Below the pieces are notes generated by a model, which was given only the letters and a program-made list of their open reading frames with translations, made no database searches and had not been told where the DNA came from. A stretch of DNA of 64,000 nucleotides from Echinicola sp. 20G (GTDB taxonomy: Bacteria; Bacteroidota; Bacteroidia; Cytophagales; Cyclobacteriaceae), in the NCBI RefSeq assembly GCF_015533855.1, contig NZ_AP024154.1, positions 5,291,501-5,355,500 of the forward strand. The letters are read 5' to 3'. Shown piece by piece: positions 1-9,401 of this stretch; within the stretch, counting starts at the first letter, position 1; each line of letters begins with the position of its first letter. The position numbers and the translations under genes are program-made.

Positions 1-851
1 CCTTCACCAAACTCAGCCAGTAGCTTCAACACTTCTTCCAATTCCGCCACACCCTTCAAGCCTTCTTCACTTTCAGAAAGGAAGCCATTCAAAAAAGCTA
101 ACTTTTCATCATTACTTCCAGACAGGTCAATAATTGGTTCCAATTTTTTTACTGCATCTTCTGTAAAACCTCGCTGAGTCAACTCTTCTTGTACCTTTTC
201 CCAGCCAATTTTATCCAGTTTATCTATCGCCACACACAATTCTCCCTCTTTACCAGGTTCGCCGATAACCTCCGAAATCCCGGTTAATATTTTACGGTTA
301 TTGATTTTAATATCATAGTCCTCCAGTTTCAATTCAGCAAAGACCCTTCTGATCATCAAAAGTATCTCTGCTTCACAGATCAGGCTATCCGTCCCTACCA
401 CATCCGCATCACATTGGTAAAACTCACGGTACCTTCCCCGCTGAGGTCTATCAGCCCGCCAAACGGGTTGGATCTGAAAACGCTTAAAAGGAAAGGTCAA
501 CTCATTCCTATTCATCACCACATATCTTGCAAAAGGAACTGTCAAGTCATAACGCAAGCCTTTTTCAGCTACTTTGGGAAGCACAGTGGCTGCTCCTTTT
601 TCCAAATCCTCTCCATTAATCTTCTTGAGAAAATCCCCACTGTTCAACACCTTGAAAAGTAGTTGGTCTCCTTCATCCCCATATTTTCCGGTCAAAACAG
701 AAAGGTTTTCCATAGAAGGAGTTTCCAATTGCTGATACCCAAAAAGCCTAAAGGTAGACTTAATGGTCTCTAAAATATAATTCCTCTTGGCCATCTGTAT
801 TGGGCCAAAGTCTCTGGTTCCTTTTGGTAAAGTCGGTTTTTGGATACTCAT
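1..851 (-). CDS. hisS: Histidyl-tRNA synthetase, N-terminal part (runs off the left edge)
   Basis: This is the first ~283 codons of a class II aminoacyl-tRNA synthetase that charges tRNA-His in the cytoplasm. Translation of the minus strand from the ATG at 849-851 starts [19 protein letters not shown], the usual HisRS opening. Class II motif 1 lies near [14 protein letters not shown] and motif 2 is [16 protein letters not shown], which binds ATP and the acceptor end. The reading frame stays open to base 1, so the C-terminal anticodon-binding domain lies outside the window. It stands as an ordinary single housekeeping gene. The start is secure because homologues begin at this position. Confidence 0.93.
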   Translation of the reverse strand, partial: MSIQKPTLPKGTRDFGPIQMAKRNYILETIKSTFRLFGYQQLETPSMENLSVLTGKYGDEGDQLLFKVLNSGDFLKKINGEDLEKGAATVLPKVAEKGLRYDLTVPFARYVVMNRNELTFPFKRFQIQPVWRADRPQRGRYREFYQCDADVVGTDSLICEAEILLMIRRVFAELKLEDYDIKINNRKILTGISEVIGEPGKEGELCVAIDKLDKIGWEKVQEELTQRGFTEDAVKKLEPIIDLSGSNDEKLAFLNGFLSESEEGLKGVAELEEVLKLLAEFGE

Positions 852-1001
852 GAATGCTAAATTTTGCCCAAAGGTAAAAAATCTAAGTGATTATGAGAAA
901 GTTTTAATCTTTCCCCTAAAACCAATCGATGTTTATAAAAGGTAACACGAGATATTAGCCCGAACAAGTAAGGGCTAAATCAGTCAAAACTTAAGGGAAA
1001 C

Positions 1002-1028
1002 AAAAAAAGCCATGGACTAGCCATGGCT
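1002..1028 (-). terminator. Rho-independent terminator of the small gene at 1098-1307
   Basis: AGCCATGG (1008-1015), a 5-nt loop, then CCATGGCT (1021-1028). Read on the minus strand the stem is followed by a run of T (1002-1008 is all A on the plus strand). It lies about 70 bp after the stop codon of the minus-strand gene. Confidence 0.75.
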
Positions 1029-1097
1029 CTCAATCTCTGAGAATTCTTCTCTTATGTGTATATTTTTTTCAAATTAGATCAGTTTATAATCCCAACA

Positions 1098-1307
1098 TCA
1101 CAACAACAAAGCACTTCTGATCCCTTCAGCTAGCTTTCTTCCCAAAGAAGAATCCCTTACTTCCGCAGATTCTGTTTCGATTGACTTCAAAGAAGTTTTT
1201 CTTCTGATGATTTCCCATACATTATCTTTGGCCTCTCGCTCATTGCTTGCCTCTGTATGAATCTGAAACTCTACATCATTAATTTCAATTTTAATAAGAT
1301 ATTTCAT
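1098..1307 (-). CDS. Small conserved-type protein of unknown function (69 aa)
   Basis: I do not recognise a family. The protein is short, soluble and charged. It starts MKYLIKIEINDVEFQIHTEA, which reads like a beta-hairpin, followed by a helical middle with EREAKDNVWEIIRRK. No signal peptide or membrane segment is visible. A clear terminator follows it on the same strand, which supports it being a real transcription unit. The neighbours are hisS (same strand, downstream) and typA (divergent). The role is unknown. Confidence 0.55.
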   Translation of the reverse strand: MKYLIKIEINDVEFQIHTEASNEREAKDNVWEIIRRKTSLKSIETESAEVRDSSLGRKLAEGIRSALLL

Positions 1308-2043
1308 AGCTACATGTGTTTTAAGCAGTACTTAAATAAAACAATATTATTTTCTTCATTACACTTTCGTGTCTCCCGCCGGAAACCCGGCCGCAATTTA
1401 AATAAAAATCTACAAAACATTTTTTTGTAACCTAATATTTGCATTTCGTAAATATACACAATTTACTTTACTTACAAATTATTTTTCACTTCAATACAGT
1501 TTTTTGTATCAGAACACTTACTTGTTATACGATATTTTTAAGATCGCGGATGCATCAACTTTTACAATGATTGTTCCAAAAATGATACCAAAAACTTAAG
1601 ACATAATGAAATAAACATTAAAAACCTGTAAACAACAGCGTTAAAAAACCAGATAATCCGCTCTATTGAAACAATAACTCTTTACTAAAAATCAATGGCA
1701 ATCTGCCGCATCAACACCTTAAAGCTGTGCTGCCTTTAAAAATATTCTTCGTTTTAAAGTAGCACATTTATACCATTGTACCAAGCTTTTTATAAAATTA
1801 TGAACGATGCAAAAAGACCAACCTTTTACCCACAACAAAACAACCTCCATCTTTGAAAAACACCCAAATTTCAAAGACCTAGCTCCCTATCAACCCATAA
1901 CAAACTACAAACCAACAAGTTGCAACTGAAGTTAAAAATAACTCATCCCTTGATTTTTAAGCGGTTAACTTTATAAACTTTATAAATGCTTAACAGGATT
2001 ACCGAATTTTCTTCGTACTTTTGCAACTTAATTAATCCTTATC
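1308..2043. other. Long AT-rich divergent intergenic region
   Basis: About 735 bp without a convincing gene, between a minus-strand small gene and typA. It holds a short GC-rich stem GCCGG-AAAC-CCGGC at 1378-1391 inside otherwise AT-rich sequence, and the typA promoter at its right end. I see no tRNA-like or known riboswitch pattern. Confidence 0.5.
2016..2023 (+). promoter_or_regulatory. Predicted typA promoter, -7 box
   Basis: TACTTTTG fits the Bacteroidota -7 consensus TAnnTTTG and lies 20 bp before the typA ATG. No strong -33 TTTG is seen at the ideal distance. Confidence 0.5.
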
Positions 2044-3849
2044 ATGCAGAATATTCGTAACATCGCGATTATCGCACACGTTGACCACGGCAAAACAACA
2101 CTCGTGGATAAAATCATTCACGCTTCAAAAATCTTCCGTGAAAACCAGCAGTTTGACGACTTAATCCTTGATAACAACGACTTGGAAAGAGAAAGAGGTA
2201 TCACTATTCTTTCTAAGAACGTTTCCGTAAGATATAAAGACATCAAAATCAATATCATTGACACCCCAGGTCACGCCGACTTTGGTGGAGAAGTGGAAAG
2301 GGTATTGAAAATGGCTGATGGTGTAATCCTTTTGGTGGATGCATTTGAAGGCCCAATGCCACAAACCCGATTTGTATTGGGCAAAGCATTGGATTTAGGT
2401 CTTACCCCTATCGTAGTAGTTAACAAAGTGGACAAACCAAACTGTCGTCCAGACGAAGTTCATGAGGCTGTTTTTGACCTGATGTTTAACTTGGATGCGA
2501 CAGAAGAGCAGTTGGACTTCGTGACCATGTACGGTTCTGCTAAGAACAACTGGATGGGCCCTGATTGGCAAAACCCAACTGATTCCATCTTGCCTCTTTT
2601 GGACACTATCATAGAGCACATTCCTGCTCCGATCATCGAAGAAGGCACCACACAAATGCAGATCACTTCTTTGGATTACTCTAACTTCGTGGGTAGAATT
2701 GCTATCGGCAGGTTGAAGAGAGGTACTTTGAAGGAAAATGCTCAGGTTTCCCTCTGCAAAGCAGATGGATCCATCAAAAAAGTAAGAATCAAAGAACTTC
2801 ATGTATTTGAAGGCCTTGGAAAAAATAAAGTAGAGTCTGTTCATCCAGGTGATATCTGTGCCATTACTGGAATTGAGGATTTTGAAATTGGCGATACCAT
2901 TGCTGATCTTGAAAATCCAGAACCACTTCCTAGGATCGCTATCGATGAGCCAACTATGAATATGCTCTTCACGATCAACAACTCCCCTTTCTTCGGTAAA
3001 GAAGGTAAATTTGTGACTTCCCGTCACTTGAGAGACCGTCTTTTTAAAGAAATGGAAAAGAACTTGGCCCTTAGGGTAGAGACTACTGACAATGAAGATA
3101 AATTCATCGTTTTCGGACGTGGTATTCTTCACTTGTCTGTATTGATCGAGACCATGAGAAGAGAAGGCTATGAACTTCAAGTAGGCCAGCCTCAGGTAAT
3201 TTACAAAGAAATCGACGGTGTGAAACACGAGCCAATTGAATCATTGGTAGTAGATGTTCCTGAAACCACTTCCGGTAAGGTAATCGAATTGGCTACCCAG
3301 CGTAAAGGTGAACTTTTGGTAATGGAGCCAAAAGGTGACCTTCAGCACTTGGAATTCCAAATCCCTTCAAGAGGTTTGATTGGATTGAGAAACAATGTAC
3401 TTACGGCTACTCAGGGTGAAGCCATTATGAACCACCGTTTCATCAAGTACGAACCTTTCAAAGGAAATATTCCTGGCAGAACCAATGGTTCCCTAATCTC
3501 TATGGAGTCTGGTCCTACCACAGCTTATGCTATTGATAAGTTGCAGGATAGAGGGGTATTCTTTGTGGATCCAGGAGAGGAAATCTATGGTGGCCAAGTG
3601 ATCGGAGAACACTCCAGAGACAATGACATCGTGGTAAACGTACAAAAAGGTAAGAAATTGACCAATATGCGTGCTTCAGGTTCCGATGACAACTCTAAAA
3701 TTGCTCCAGCTAAGAAATTCTCTTTGGAAGAATCTATGGAATATATCCAAAAGGATGAGTACCTAGAAATAACTCCTAAGAGCATGAGAATGAGAAAAAT
3801 CTACTTGGACGAAGGAGAAAGAACCAGAATGGCGAAAAAAGACGCTTAA
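2044..3849 (+). CDS. typA: Ribosome-associated translational GTPase TypA/BipA
   Basis: A 601-residue elongation-factor-like GTPase that acts on the ribosome and supports growth under stress and ribosome assembly. The GTP-binding motifs are all present: G1 AHVDHGKTT (residues ~11-19), G2 in RGITILS, G3 [13 protein letters not shown]4 NKVDKP and G5 GSAK. Downstream come the beta-barrel domain II and the TypA-specific C-terminal region with RGLIGLRN. Its length matches the family (about 600). The gene stands alone with its own promoter and a strong terminator. Nothing is unusual. Confidence 0.96.
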   Translation: MQNIRNIAIIAHVDHGKTTLVDKIIHASKIFRENQQFDDLILDNNDLERERGITILSKNVSVRYKDIKINIIDTPGHADFGGEVERVLKMADGVILLVDAFEGPMPQTRFVLGKALDLGLTPIVVVNKVDKPNCRPDEVHEAVFDLMFNLDATEEQLDFVTMYGSAKNNWMGPDWQNPTDSILPLLDTIIEHIPAPIIEEGTTQMQITSLDYSNFVGRIAIGRLKRGTLKENAQVSLCKADGSIKKVRIKELHVFEGLGKNKVESVHPGDICAITGIEDFEIGDTIADLENPEPLPRIAIDEPTMNMLFTINNSPFFGKEGKFVTSRHLRDRLFKEMEKNLALRVETTDNEDKFIVFGRGILHLSVLIETMRREGYELQVGQPQVIYKEIDGVKHEPIESLVVDVPETTSGKVIELATQRKGELLVMEPKGDLQHLEFQIPSRGLIGLRNNVLTATQGEAIMNHRFIKYEPFKGNIPGRTNGSLISMESGPTTAYAIDKLQDRGVFFVDPGEEIYGGQVIGEHSRDNDIVVNVQKGKKLTNMRASGSDDNSKIAPAKKFSLEESMEYIQKDEYLEITPKSMRMRKIYLDEGERTRMAKKDA

Positions 3850-3872
3850 TTTCTATTAAGGTTTTAAATATC

Positions 3873-3910
3873 AAAAAAGCTCCCCTAAAGAAATTCAGGG
3901 GAGCTTTTTT
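3873..3910. terminator. Bidirectional terminator between typA and the minus-strand lipoproteins
   Basis: Stem AGCTCCCCT (3878-3886) pairs with AGGGGAGCT (3897-3905), flanked by a run of A on the left and a run of T on the right. It can therefore stop transcription from both typA and the convergent gene ending at 3913. Confidence 0.85.
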
Positions 3911-3912
3911 TG

Positions 3913-4350
3913 TTACTGCTTTTTATAATAATAAATACGCCCCTCAGTAGCTTCACATGAATTGACCAGTTCATCTTGGAAAGTCAACTGCAATTCCGTT
4001 TTGTTTTCACCACATACCCAACCTTGCTCTCCTCCCGATTGAAAAGTTAGCACTAAATACAACTTATTCATGCTAGAATTGATCAACTCTGCTTCTCTAA
4101 AGGAGTAAGTTCCTGATCCTTCCAAATCCTCATCATCTGCAACAAGCTTTCTCTCAAAAGTACCATCAACCCTAAAGGTATATTCATCACTTAGACCTAG
4201 ACTTCCTTCCGAGATATGTCCATCCTCAGAATGATAAATCTCACTTAGTTGCCACACACCAATCAGGTCAGCTTCGGGTTTAATATCATCTTCCTTACAA
4301 CTTGAAAGACATATAGATAAAATCAATATTGGAAAAATCAGCTTTCTCAT
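3913..4350 (-). CDS. Small lipoprotein with lipocalin-like domain
   Basis: A predicted 145-residue exported lipoprotein. I take the ATG at 4348-4350, which starts MRKLIFPILILSICLSSC. This gives a clean lipoprotein signal peptide with lipobox Cys, whereas the longer reading frame upstream adds no signal. The mature part opens LIGVWQLSEIYHSEDG, the G-x-W pattern of small Bacteroidota lipocalin-like domains. It ends with Cys-containing beta segments. The paralogue-like gene at 4385-4858 lies 34 bp upstream and shares the layout and the phrase YTF-DGTFEK, so the two probably form an operon and arose by duplication. The ligand is unknown. Confidence 0.7.
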   Translation of the reverse strand: MRKLIFPILILSICLSSCKEDDIKPEADLIGVWQLSEIYHSEDGHISEGSLGLSDEYTFRVDGTFERKLVADDEDLEGSGTYSFREAELINSSMNKLYLVLTFQSGGEQGWVCGENKTELQLTFQDELVNSCEATEGRIYYYKKQ

Positions 4351-4384
4351 TTTTGTGACAAATTTAAACCCATATGATTTGAAT

Positions 4385-4858
4385 TCATTGTTTATCATAA
4401 TACAACCAAGGACCGTCACATGGTGCCCAGTAAACATTGACCAGTTGCCCTTCTTTGGAAATTAACAAAGTCTCTATCTCCTCATTTCCTGAAGTACAGT
4501 TTCCAACAATTACATCCCCTTCCAAAAATGTTAAAGATATCATGCCCACATAACCTTCATTCATCTCTTCTGGCACGTTCTCCAAAACATAAGAGCCTGA
4601 TCCAGATGCTTCATAATCATCATCTTTGGTATACTTTTCAAAAGTACCATCATCAGTAAAGGTGTAAATTTCCGTTCTTTTCAGATCCTCTCCTTCGATC
4701 GTTACATCTATCATCGAACCACGACTTTTCACCAACTTCCATTCCCCGGTCAGAAATGATTCTGTAGGATCAATTATTATTTCAGGTTCAGGATCTACCT
4801 CAGAACAAGCACTAAAGATCAACAAAAACAAAAAAGGAGTAAACAGCAGCTTTTTCAT
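4385..4858 (-). CDS. Small lipoprotein with lipocalin-like domain, tandem partner
   Basis: 157 residues. The signal peptide MKKLLFTPFLFLLIFSAC ends in a lipobox Cys followed by acidic residues. The domain begins FLTGEWKLVKSRG and includes IYTFTDDGTFEKYTKDDDYE, matching the domain of the downstream gene at 3913-4350. Both belong to the lipocalin-like class common in Bacteroidota surface or periplasmic lipoproteins. It is likely the first gene of the pair. The specific function is unknown. Confidence 0.72.
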   Translation of the reverse strand: MKKLLFTPFLFLLIFSACSEVDPEPEIIIDPTESFLTGEWKLVKSRGSMIDVTIEGEDLKRTEIYTFTDDGTFEKYTKDDDYEASGSGSYVLENVPEEMNEGYVGMISLTFLEGDVIVGNCTSGNEEIETLLISKEGQLVNVYWAPCDGPWLYYDKQ

Positions 4859-4917
4859 AATAATAATTTGATTTTAACCTCTATACGAAACCAACGCTTA
4901 AAATGTCTCACAAAAAC

Positions 4918-6811
4918 TTATTTTTCATGAATTATAACCCCCATCCCCGAATTTGCTAGCAAATCTCTTGATAACACAGTCTCATTTGTCACTTCCATCT
5001 TATCGATGCTCACTTTATTGTCTAAAAGGTCTTGTTTGGTTTGATAGAATACTTCTGCTTCATATACATTGCCTTTTGAGAGAAATGAAAGTGGAATATT
5101 GACTTTCCTCTCTGTCCCTGCTGTCAAGGAACCTACATACCAGCTGTCTCCGTTTCTTCTAGCAATAGTAGCATATTCTCCTATTTCCCCTTCCAAAACT
5201 TTAGTATCATCCCAGACCGTTGGAATTTGGTCATAAAACCTCAATGCATCACTTCCCTCTATAAATGCATCGTTTTTGCCTGCCCCGCCAGTTTTATTTG
5301 GCGACCCCTCAGGACGGTCATACCAGTAGAGGAACTGCCATGGGCTGTACAAGAGAATTGTTTTTGCCATTTGCCCAGCTTTCCCTCCCATATCGTTGAC
5401 TACTCTATCCGCGAAGAAACAGTTGGTGTAATCTCCTCCACCAGCAATCATCCTGGTAAAAAGCGTAATCAATGTTTGCTCTACTGAAGGACTTTCCTCA
5501 TCACCCCGAATACCTTCTTGTGTCATCAGGTTGGGATAAGTGCGAGAATACCCTGTTGGTCTATACTCATCATGAATATCAACCATCATTTCATGATCAG
5601 CAGCCTTTCTCACAGCATTATGTAACCAGGAAGTCCATTCCTGAGTCCCCACATTTACAAATCCATATTTCAGTCCTTGGATTCCCCAGGATTTATAGAG
5701 AGGTAAGATATCATCAAGTTGTTTTTCAAGTGCCCTCCTGTTCACATACAGGATTACACCTACATTCTTACTTTTAGCATAGTCAATTACCTCTTGAAGA
5801 TCCAATGGTCCTGGAGACCGATTTGGGTCTACTGTTATGGTGGAAGCATCAGATTCATCATGATATTCAGGCCCATACCAACCAGCATCAAACTCGATAT
5901 ATTGCATTTGATGTTCAGCGGCAAAATCCACACAAGCTTTCCCTCCTTGTGTGGTGAGGCTAACCTCTCGAATTACTTTCCCAGGCTTGATCCATGATAC
6001 ATCTTCCAACTGATTGGGGTTATTCAAGTTTTGTACAAAATAATTGTGCGCTAACAGCTCTCCTGGGCTTTGGCCCACCATCACAAAACGCCACGGGGTT
6101 TGGTAACTGGCTTTTTTCAAGGACACTTCACTTCCTAAATCAAGCCCGATTGAATAATCCTTATCGGAAGACTTGATAAACTTTGCCCGTGCAAAATCAA
6201 CCAAGGCTGCTTCTCCCAAAGCCAAATAGGAATTTTCGTTTCTTTGAATCACCAAAGGTCTCTCACAGGCTTTATCTATCTCACTAATGGGTGATTTTCG
6301 ATAAGCAGACTGGGCCTTTTCACTGACCCATGCTTCATAATCCGCATCAAAATCAAAGCGGGTCAATTCCCTTTTTAACCAGCTTTTATCAAAGAAAACA
6401 CTATCAAAACTATACCTAAAAGCAAAACCCTCATCATATACCCGGCAGTGAAGCTCCATATTTTGGGCAGGATCTTTATCTTTCTCCAATTTTATAATGG
6501 CTTCGGTATACCTGTTTGGAATAAAATGCTTTTCACCGTAAACTGTCTCCCAATCTTCTGAAGCTGCTTTTTTACTTATTCCTACTATTTTAAACCCTTC
6601 ACTCAAGGCTCCATCTGACAATTGAAATTTAGCTCCTTTCACTTGGAGTAATCTTTCGGACGAAGTAAACAGATCCATGGATATAGCTAAACTATCCTGA
6701 TGAATCTGAAGTCTTAGGTTTTTGGAGGGACTTTCTAATTCAACTTCCCTGGGTTTACAGGAAATGAAGCAAAAAAAAAACTATAGTAAGCGAAAATAGA
6801 ACGTTTTTCAT
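4918..6811 (-). pseudogene. GH97-family glycoside hydrolase with a +1 frameshift in the signal peptide
   Basis: A glycoside hydrolase family 97 enzyme (alpha-glucosidase/alpha-galactosidase family, SusB type), periplasmic or surface-exposed. Residues from 6678 downward read as a continuous GH97 protein: beta-sandwich N-terminal domain, TIM barrel with YIEFDAGWYGPEY, LKYGFVNVG, HDEYRPTG and TQEGIRGDE, then a C-terminal beta domain. The ATG at 6809-6811 starts MKNVLFSLTIVFF, but a run of ten A (6771-6780) puts it out of frame, giving a stop after HFL. With nine A the frame joins perfectly as a lipoprotein signal peptide ending CFISC and a 630-residue protein. It may be a true mutation, a phase-variable switch or a sequencing error. 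The site equivalent to the Asp nucleophile of retaining GH97 enzymes appears to be Gly (KYGFV), which would point to an inverting-type or distinct subgroup. That last point is inference. Confidence 0.8.
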
Positions 6812-6850
6812 TTTGGGTTGGGAATTGGTTTCAATAATCAAAAAAGCAAT

Positions 6851-6880
6851 AAAAAAGGGGAAGCTGATCAGCTTCCCTTT
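6851..6880 (-). terminator. Terminator of the isocitrate dehydrogenase gene
   Basis: A perfect palindromic stem GGGAAGCTGATCAGCTTCCC (6858-6877), followed on the minus strand by C and a T run. It lies about 25 bp after the stop codon at 6904. Confidence 0.8.
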
Positions 6881-6903
6881 TCAATATAACTAATATTCTA
6901 AAC

Positions 6904-8367
6904 TTATTCTCCTTGTGCCAAAGAGAAACCTCTTTCACCGTCAAAAGTATAAAGGTTTTCTATTTTGATAAAATCAAAACCCAATGCCTCTACTTGCTTA
7001 AGTATTTCAAGAATCTGTCCATGGGAAATCACCGTTTGGTCAGCATTAAAGAACCTTACTCTCCAGTGATCTGAACAGAAAGTCTCCTTCATGCCATCAG
7101 GGTAAACCTTTACCCCTCTGTTGGTGATCAGCTGCATTTTCAAACCATCAGCATCTACAGCCCTTAGCTTGTCACCAATTACATTGGCATCTCTATCATT
7201 TTCTTTCCAATCAATGAAAACATCCAAACCGATCAGTTCCTTTTTACATGGCTTTCTTTCTGTCAATTTGATTGCTCCCATATTGTCATCAGCACCATCT
7301 CCTTTTTTGAACTCAGCAGGAGTCATGTTTTCAGGCTTTTGACCAAGGCGCTCAATCACTGCTTGCGCAAACTCTTGGGTACCTACCAACTTGGAAGAAA
7401 CACCTTCTTGATAAATATCTCCTGTGTGGATTCCATCTTCTAAAGTTTTCATCCAAGCATTGGAGATTTTCTCCGCTACCTCAGGTTGGCCGATGTGCAC
7501 CAACATCATGATGGCACCATTCAACAAACCAGATGGATTGGCAATGTCCTTACCCGCAATGTCAGGAGCAGAACCGTGGATTGCCTCGAACATGGCTACG
7601 TCTTCACCCACATTGGAAGAACCGCCCAATCCAACAGAACCAGTAATTTGAGCCGCCACGTCAGAGATAATATCTCCATATAGGTTCAAGGTAACAATCA
7701 CATCAAACATTTCAGGTTTATCCGCGATCAAAGCCGTACCAATATCAATGATCTTGTGATCCGCTTCGATATCAGGGTACTCTTTGGCTACCTCATTGAA
7801 TACTTTATGGAAAAGACCATCGGCCAACTTCATGATGTTGTCCTTGGTCATACAGGTCACCTTTTTACGGTTATACTTTTTAGCATATTCAAAAGCATAA
7901 CGAATGATTTTCTCAGAACCTGGTCTGGAAATCAACTTCAAACATTGGTATACATCATCCGTCTGCCTGTGCTCAATTCCTGCATAAAGATCTTCCTCGT
8001 TTTCTCGAATGATCACCATGTCTGTCTCAGGGAAATGCGTATGGATGTAAGGAGAAAAAGCCTTGCAAGGCCTTACATTGGCATACAGTCCCAATGTCTT
8101 TCTGGTGGTCACATTCAAACTCTTGAACCCTCCTCCCTGCGGAGTAGTGATCGGAGATTTTAGAAACACCTTTGATTCCCTCAGTGAATCCCAAGCAGTA
8201 GGCTCGATACCTGAACTGATCCCCTTTAGATAGACTTGCTCGCCAATCTCAATCACATCAGTTTCTATGGCTGCCCCAGCTGCTTCCAAAATCCCCAGCG
8301 TGGCTTTCATGATTTCAGGTCCGATACCATCACCGTAAGCTACGGTTATTTTTCTTTTGGATGACAT
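6904..8367 (-). CDS. Isocitrate dehydrogenase, long form with C-terminal extension
   Basis: An isocitrate/isopropylmalate dehydrogenase family enzyme converting isocitrate to 2-oxoglutarate and CO2 in the TCA cycle, probably NADP-dependent. I start at the ATG at 8365-8367 (MSSKRKITVAYGDGIGPEI); the open frame extends 38 codons upstream but through non-conserved sequence that contains the promoter. Substrate residues lie in SLNVTTRKTLGLYANVRP. The metal-binding Asp segment is NLYGDIISDVAAQITGSVG and the cofactor loop is EAIHGSAPDIAGKDIANP. At 487 residues it is longer than E. coli Icd (416), with an extra C-terminal domain from ~residue 345, as in the Thermus-type enzyme. It has its own promoter and terminator. 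Confidence 0.88.
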   Translation of the reverse strand: MSSKRKITVAYGDGIGPEIMKATLGILEAAGAAIETDVIEIGEQVYLKGISSGIEPTAWDSLRESKVFLKSPITTPQGGGFKSLNVTTRKTLGLYANVRPCKAFSPYIHTHFPETDMVIIRENEEDLYAGIEHRQTDDVYQCLKLISRPGSEKIIRYAFEYAKKYNRKKVTCMTKDNIMKLADGLFHKVFNEVAKEYPDIEADHKIIDIGTALIADKPEMFDVIVTLNLYGDIISDVAAQITGSVGLGGSSNVGEDVAMFEAIHGSAPDIAGKDIANPSGLLNGAIMMLVHIGQPEVAEKISNAWMKTLEDGIHTGDIYQEGVSSKLVGTQEFAQAVIERLGQKPENMTPAEFKKGDGADDNMGAIKLTERKPCKKELIGLDVFIDWKENDRDANVIGDKLRAVDADGLKMQLITNRGVKVYPDGMKETFCSDHWRVRFFNADQTVISHGQILEILKQVEALGFDFIKIENLYTFDGERGFSLAQGE

Positions 8368-8406
8368 ACTTATCTTATTATAGATTTGAAGTTTCAAAAT
8401 GTGATA

Positions 8407-8414
8407 CAAAAATA
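8407..8414 (-). promoter_or_regulatory. Predicted promoter -7 box for isocitrate dehydrogenase
   Basis: On the minus strand the sequence is TATTTTTG, matching TAnnTTTG, about 40 bp upstream of the ATG at 8367. It also argues against the longer start at 8481. Confidence 0.45.
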
Positions 8415-8542
8415 TAAAATTTTGCCAGAGATGACCGATTATGAAATGACAAATTGGAGTAAATCCAAGAAACATTTCCAAATTTCAATTTGGTCACTAT
8501 CAAGGACAATACTTTGCTACCATTGATTTTTGTATGGTTTGC

Positions 8543-8573
8543 TTTGTGATTGCTATACCACCTTGTATATTTG
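8543..8573 (+). promoter_or_regulatory. Predicted promoter of the enoyl-CoA hydratase gene
   Basis: TTTG at 8543-8546 and TATATTTG at 8566-8573 are separated by 19 bp, the expected -33/-7 layout for Bacteroidota. The gene starts 23 bp downstream. Confidence 0.6.
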
Positions 8574-8596
8574 AATTTAAACATAGGTTTTAAAGC

Positions 8597-9382
8597 ATGG
8601 CTGAATCTACCAACATTCTTTCTGAAAATAAAGATGGTATACTTTATCTCACCATCAACCGCGAATCCAAGCTCAACGCAATCAACTTTGATACCCTGGA
8701 AGAACTGAAGAACATCTTCAATGAAGTAAGTGACAACAAGTCGATCAGGGCAGTTATTTTGACGGGAGCAGGAGAAAAAGCTTTTGTTGCGGGTGCTGAC
8801 ATCAGCGAAATTGCAGAGCTGAACGAGCTAAACGCCCGTAAATTTTCAGAAAATGGCCAGGAAGTTTTCAGTTTGATCGAATCATGCCACAAACCAGTCA
8901 TTGCCGTAATCAATGGCTTTGCCCTTGGTGGTGGCTGTGAATTGGCCATGGCCTGCCATATGAGAATTGCAACTGCCAATGCCAAGTTTGGACAGCCTGA
9001 AGTTAATCTCGGCATTATTCCAGGATATGGAGGAACACAGCGTTTGACTTTTTTGATCGGTAGAGGAAAAGCCAATGAACTACTGATGACCGGTGAAATG
9101 ATAGGGGCTGAAGAAGGCAAATCACTGGGACTTGTCAACCATGTCACTGCCACGAAACAAGATGCCATCGAAAAAGCAGAGGAAATCCTCCAAAAGATCA
9201 TGACCAAAGCACCACTAGCTCTTGGAATGATTGTAGATTGTGTCAATGCCGTCTATAGCAATGATGAAAACGGCTACCTCATTGAAGCCAACAGTTTCGC
9301 CCGATGCGTGAAATCAGAAGATTATTCAGAAGGAACAGCCGCTTTCCTCGAAAAAAGAAAGCCCAACTTCAAAGGCGAATAA
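8597..9382 (+). CDS. Enoyl-CoA hydratase/isomerase family protein
   Basis: A 261-residue crotonase-fold enzyme, probably hydrating 2-enoyl-CoA in fatty-acid or amino-acid degradation. Both oxyanion-hole segments are present (EKAFVAGADI and FALGGGCELAMAC). Both catalytic Glu positions are intact, the first in GGGCELA and the second in PEVNLGIIPGYGGTQRL, as in true hydratases rather than only isomerases. The length is typical (about 260). It lies 20 bp before the flippase gene, so the two may be co-transcribed, though they have no obvious link in function. The exact substrate cannot be told from the sequence. Confidence 0.9.
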   Translation: MAESTNILSENKDGILYLTINRESKLNAINFDTLEELKNIFNEVSDNKSIRAVILTGAGEKAFVAGADISEIAELNELNARKFSENGQEVFSLIESCHKPVIAVINGFALGGGCELAMACHMRIATANAKFGQPEVNLGIIPGYGGTQRLTFLIGRGKANELLMTGEMIGAEEGKSLGLVNHVTATKQDAIEKAEEILQKIMTKAPLALGMIVDCVNAVYSNDENGYLIEANSFARCVKSEDYSEGTAAFLEKRKPNFKGE

Positions 9383-9401
9383 TCCCTGCTTCTGACACCT
9401 T

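Noticed and set aside
2395..3228. Long open frame antisense to typA (277 codons)
   Set aside because: It lies fully inside a well-supported typA gene and has no family features; it is a codon-bias shadow.
8644..9246. 200-codon open frame antisense to the enoyl-CoA hydratase
   Set aside because: Complete overlap with a clear gene, Ser/Leu-rich low-complexity composition and no start signal.
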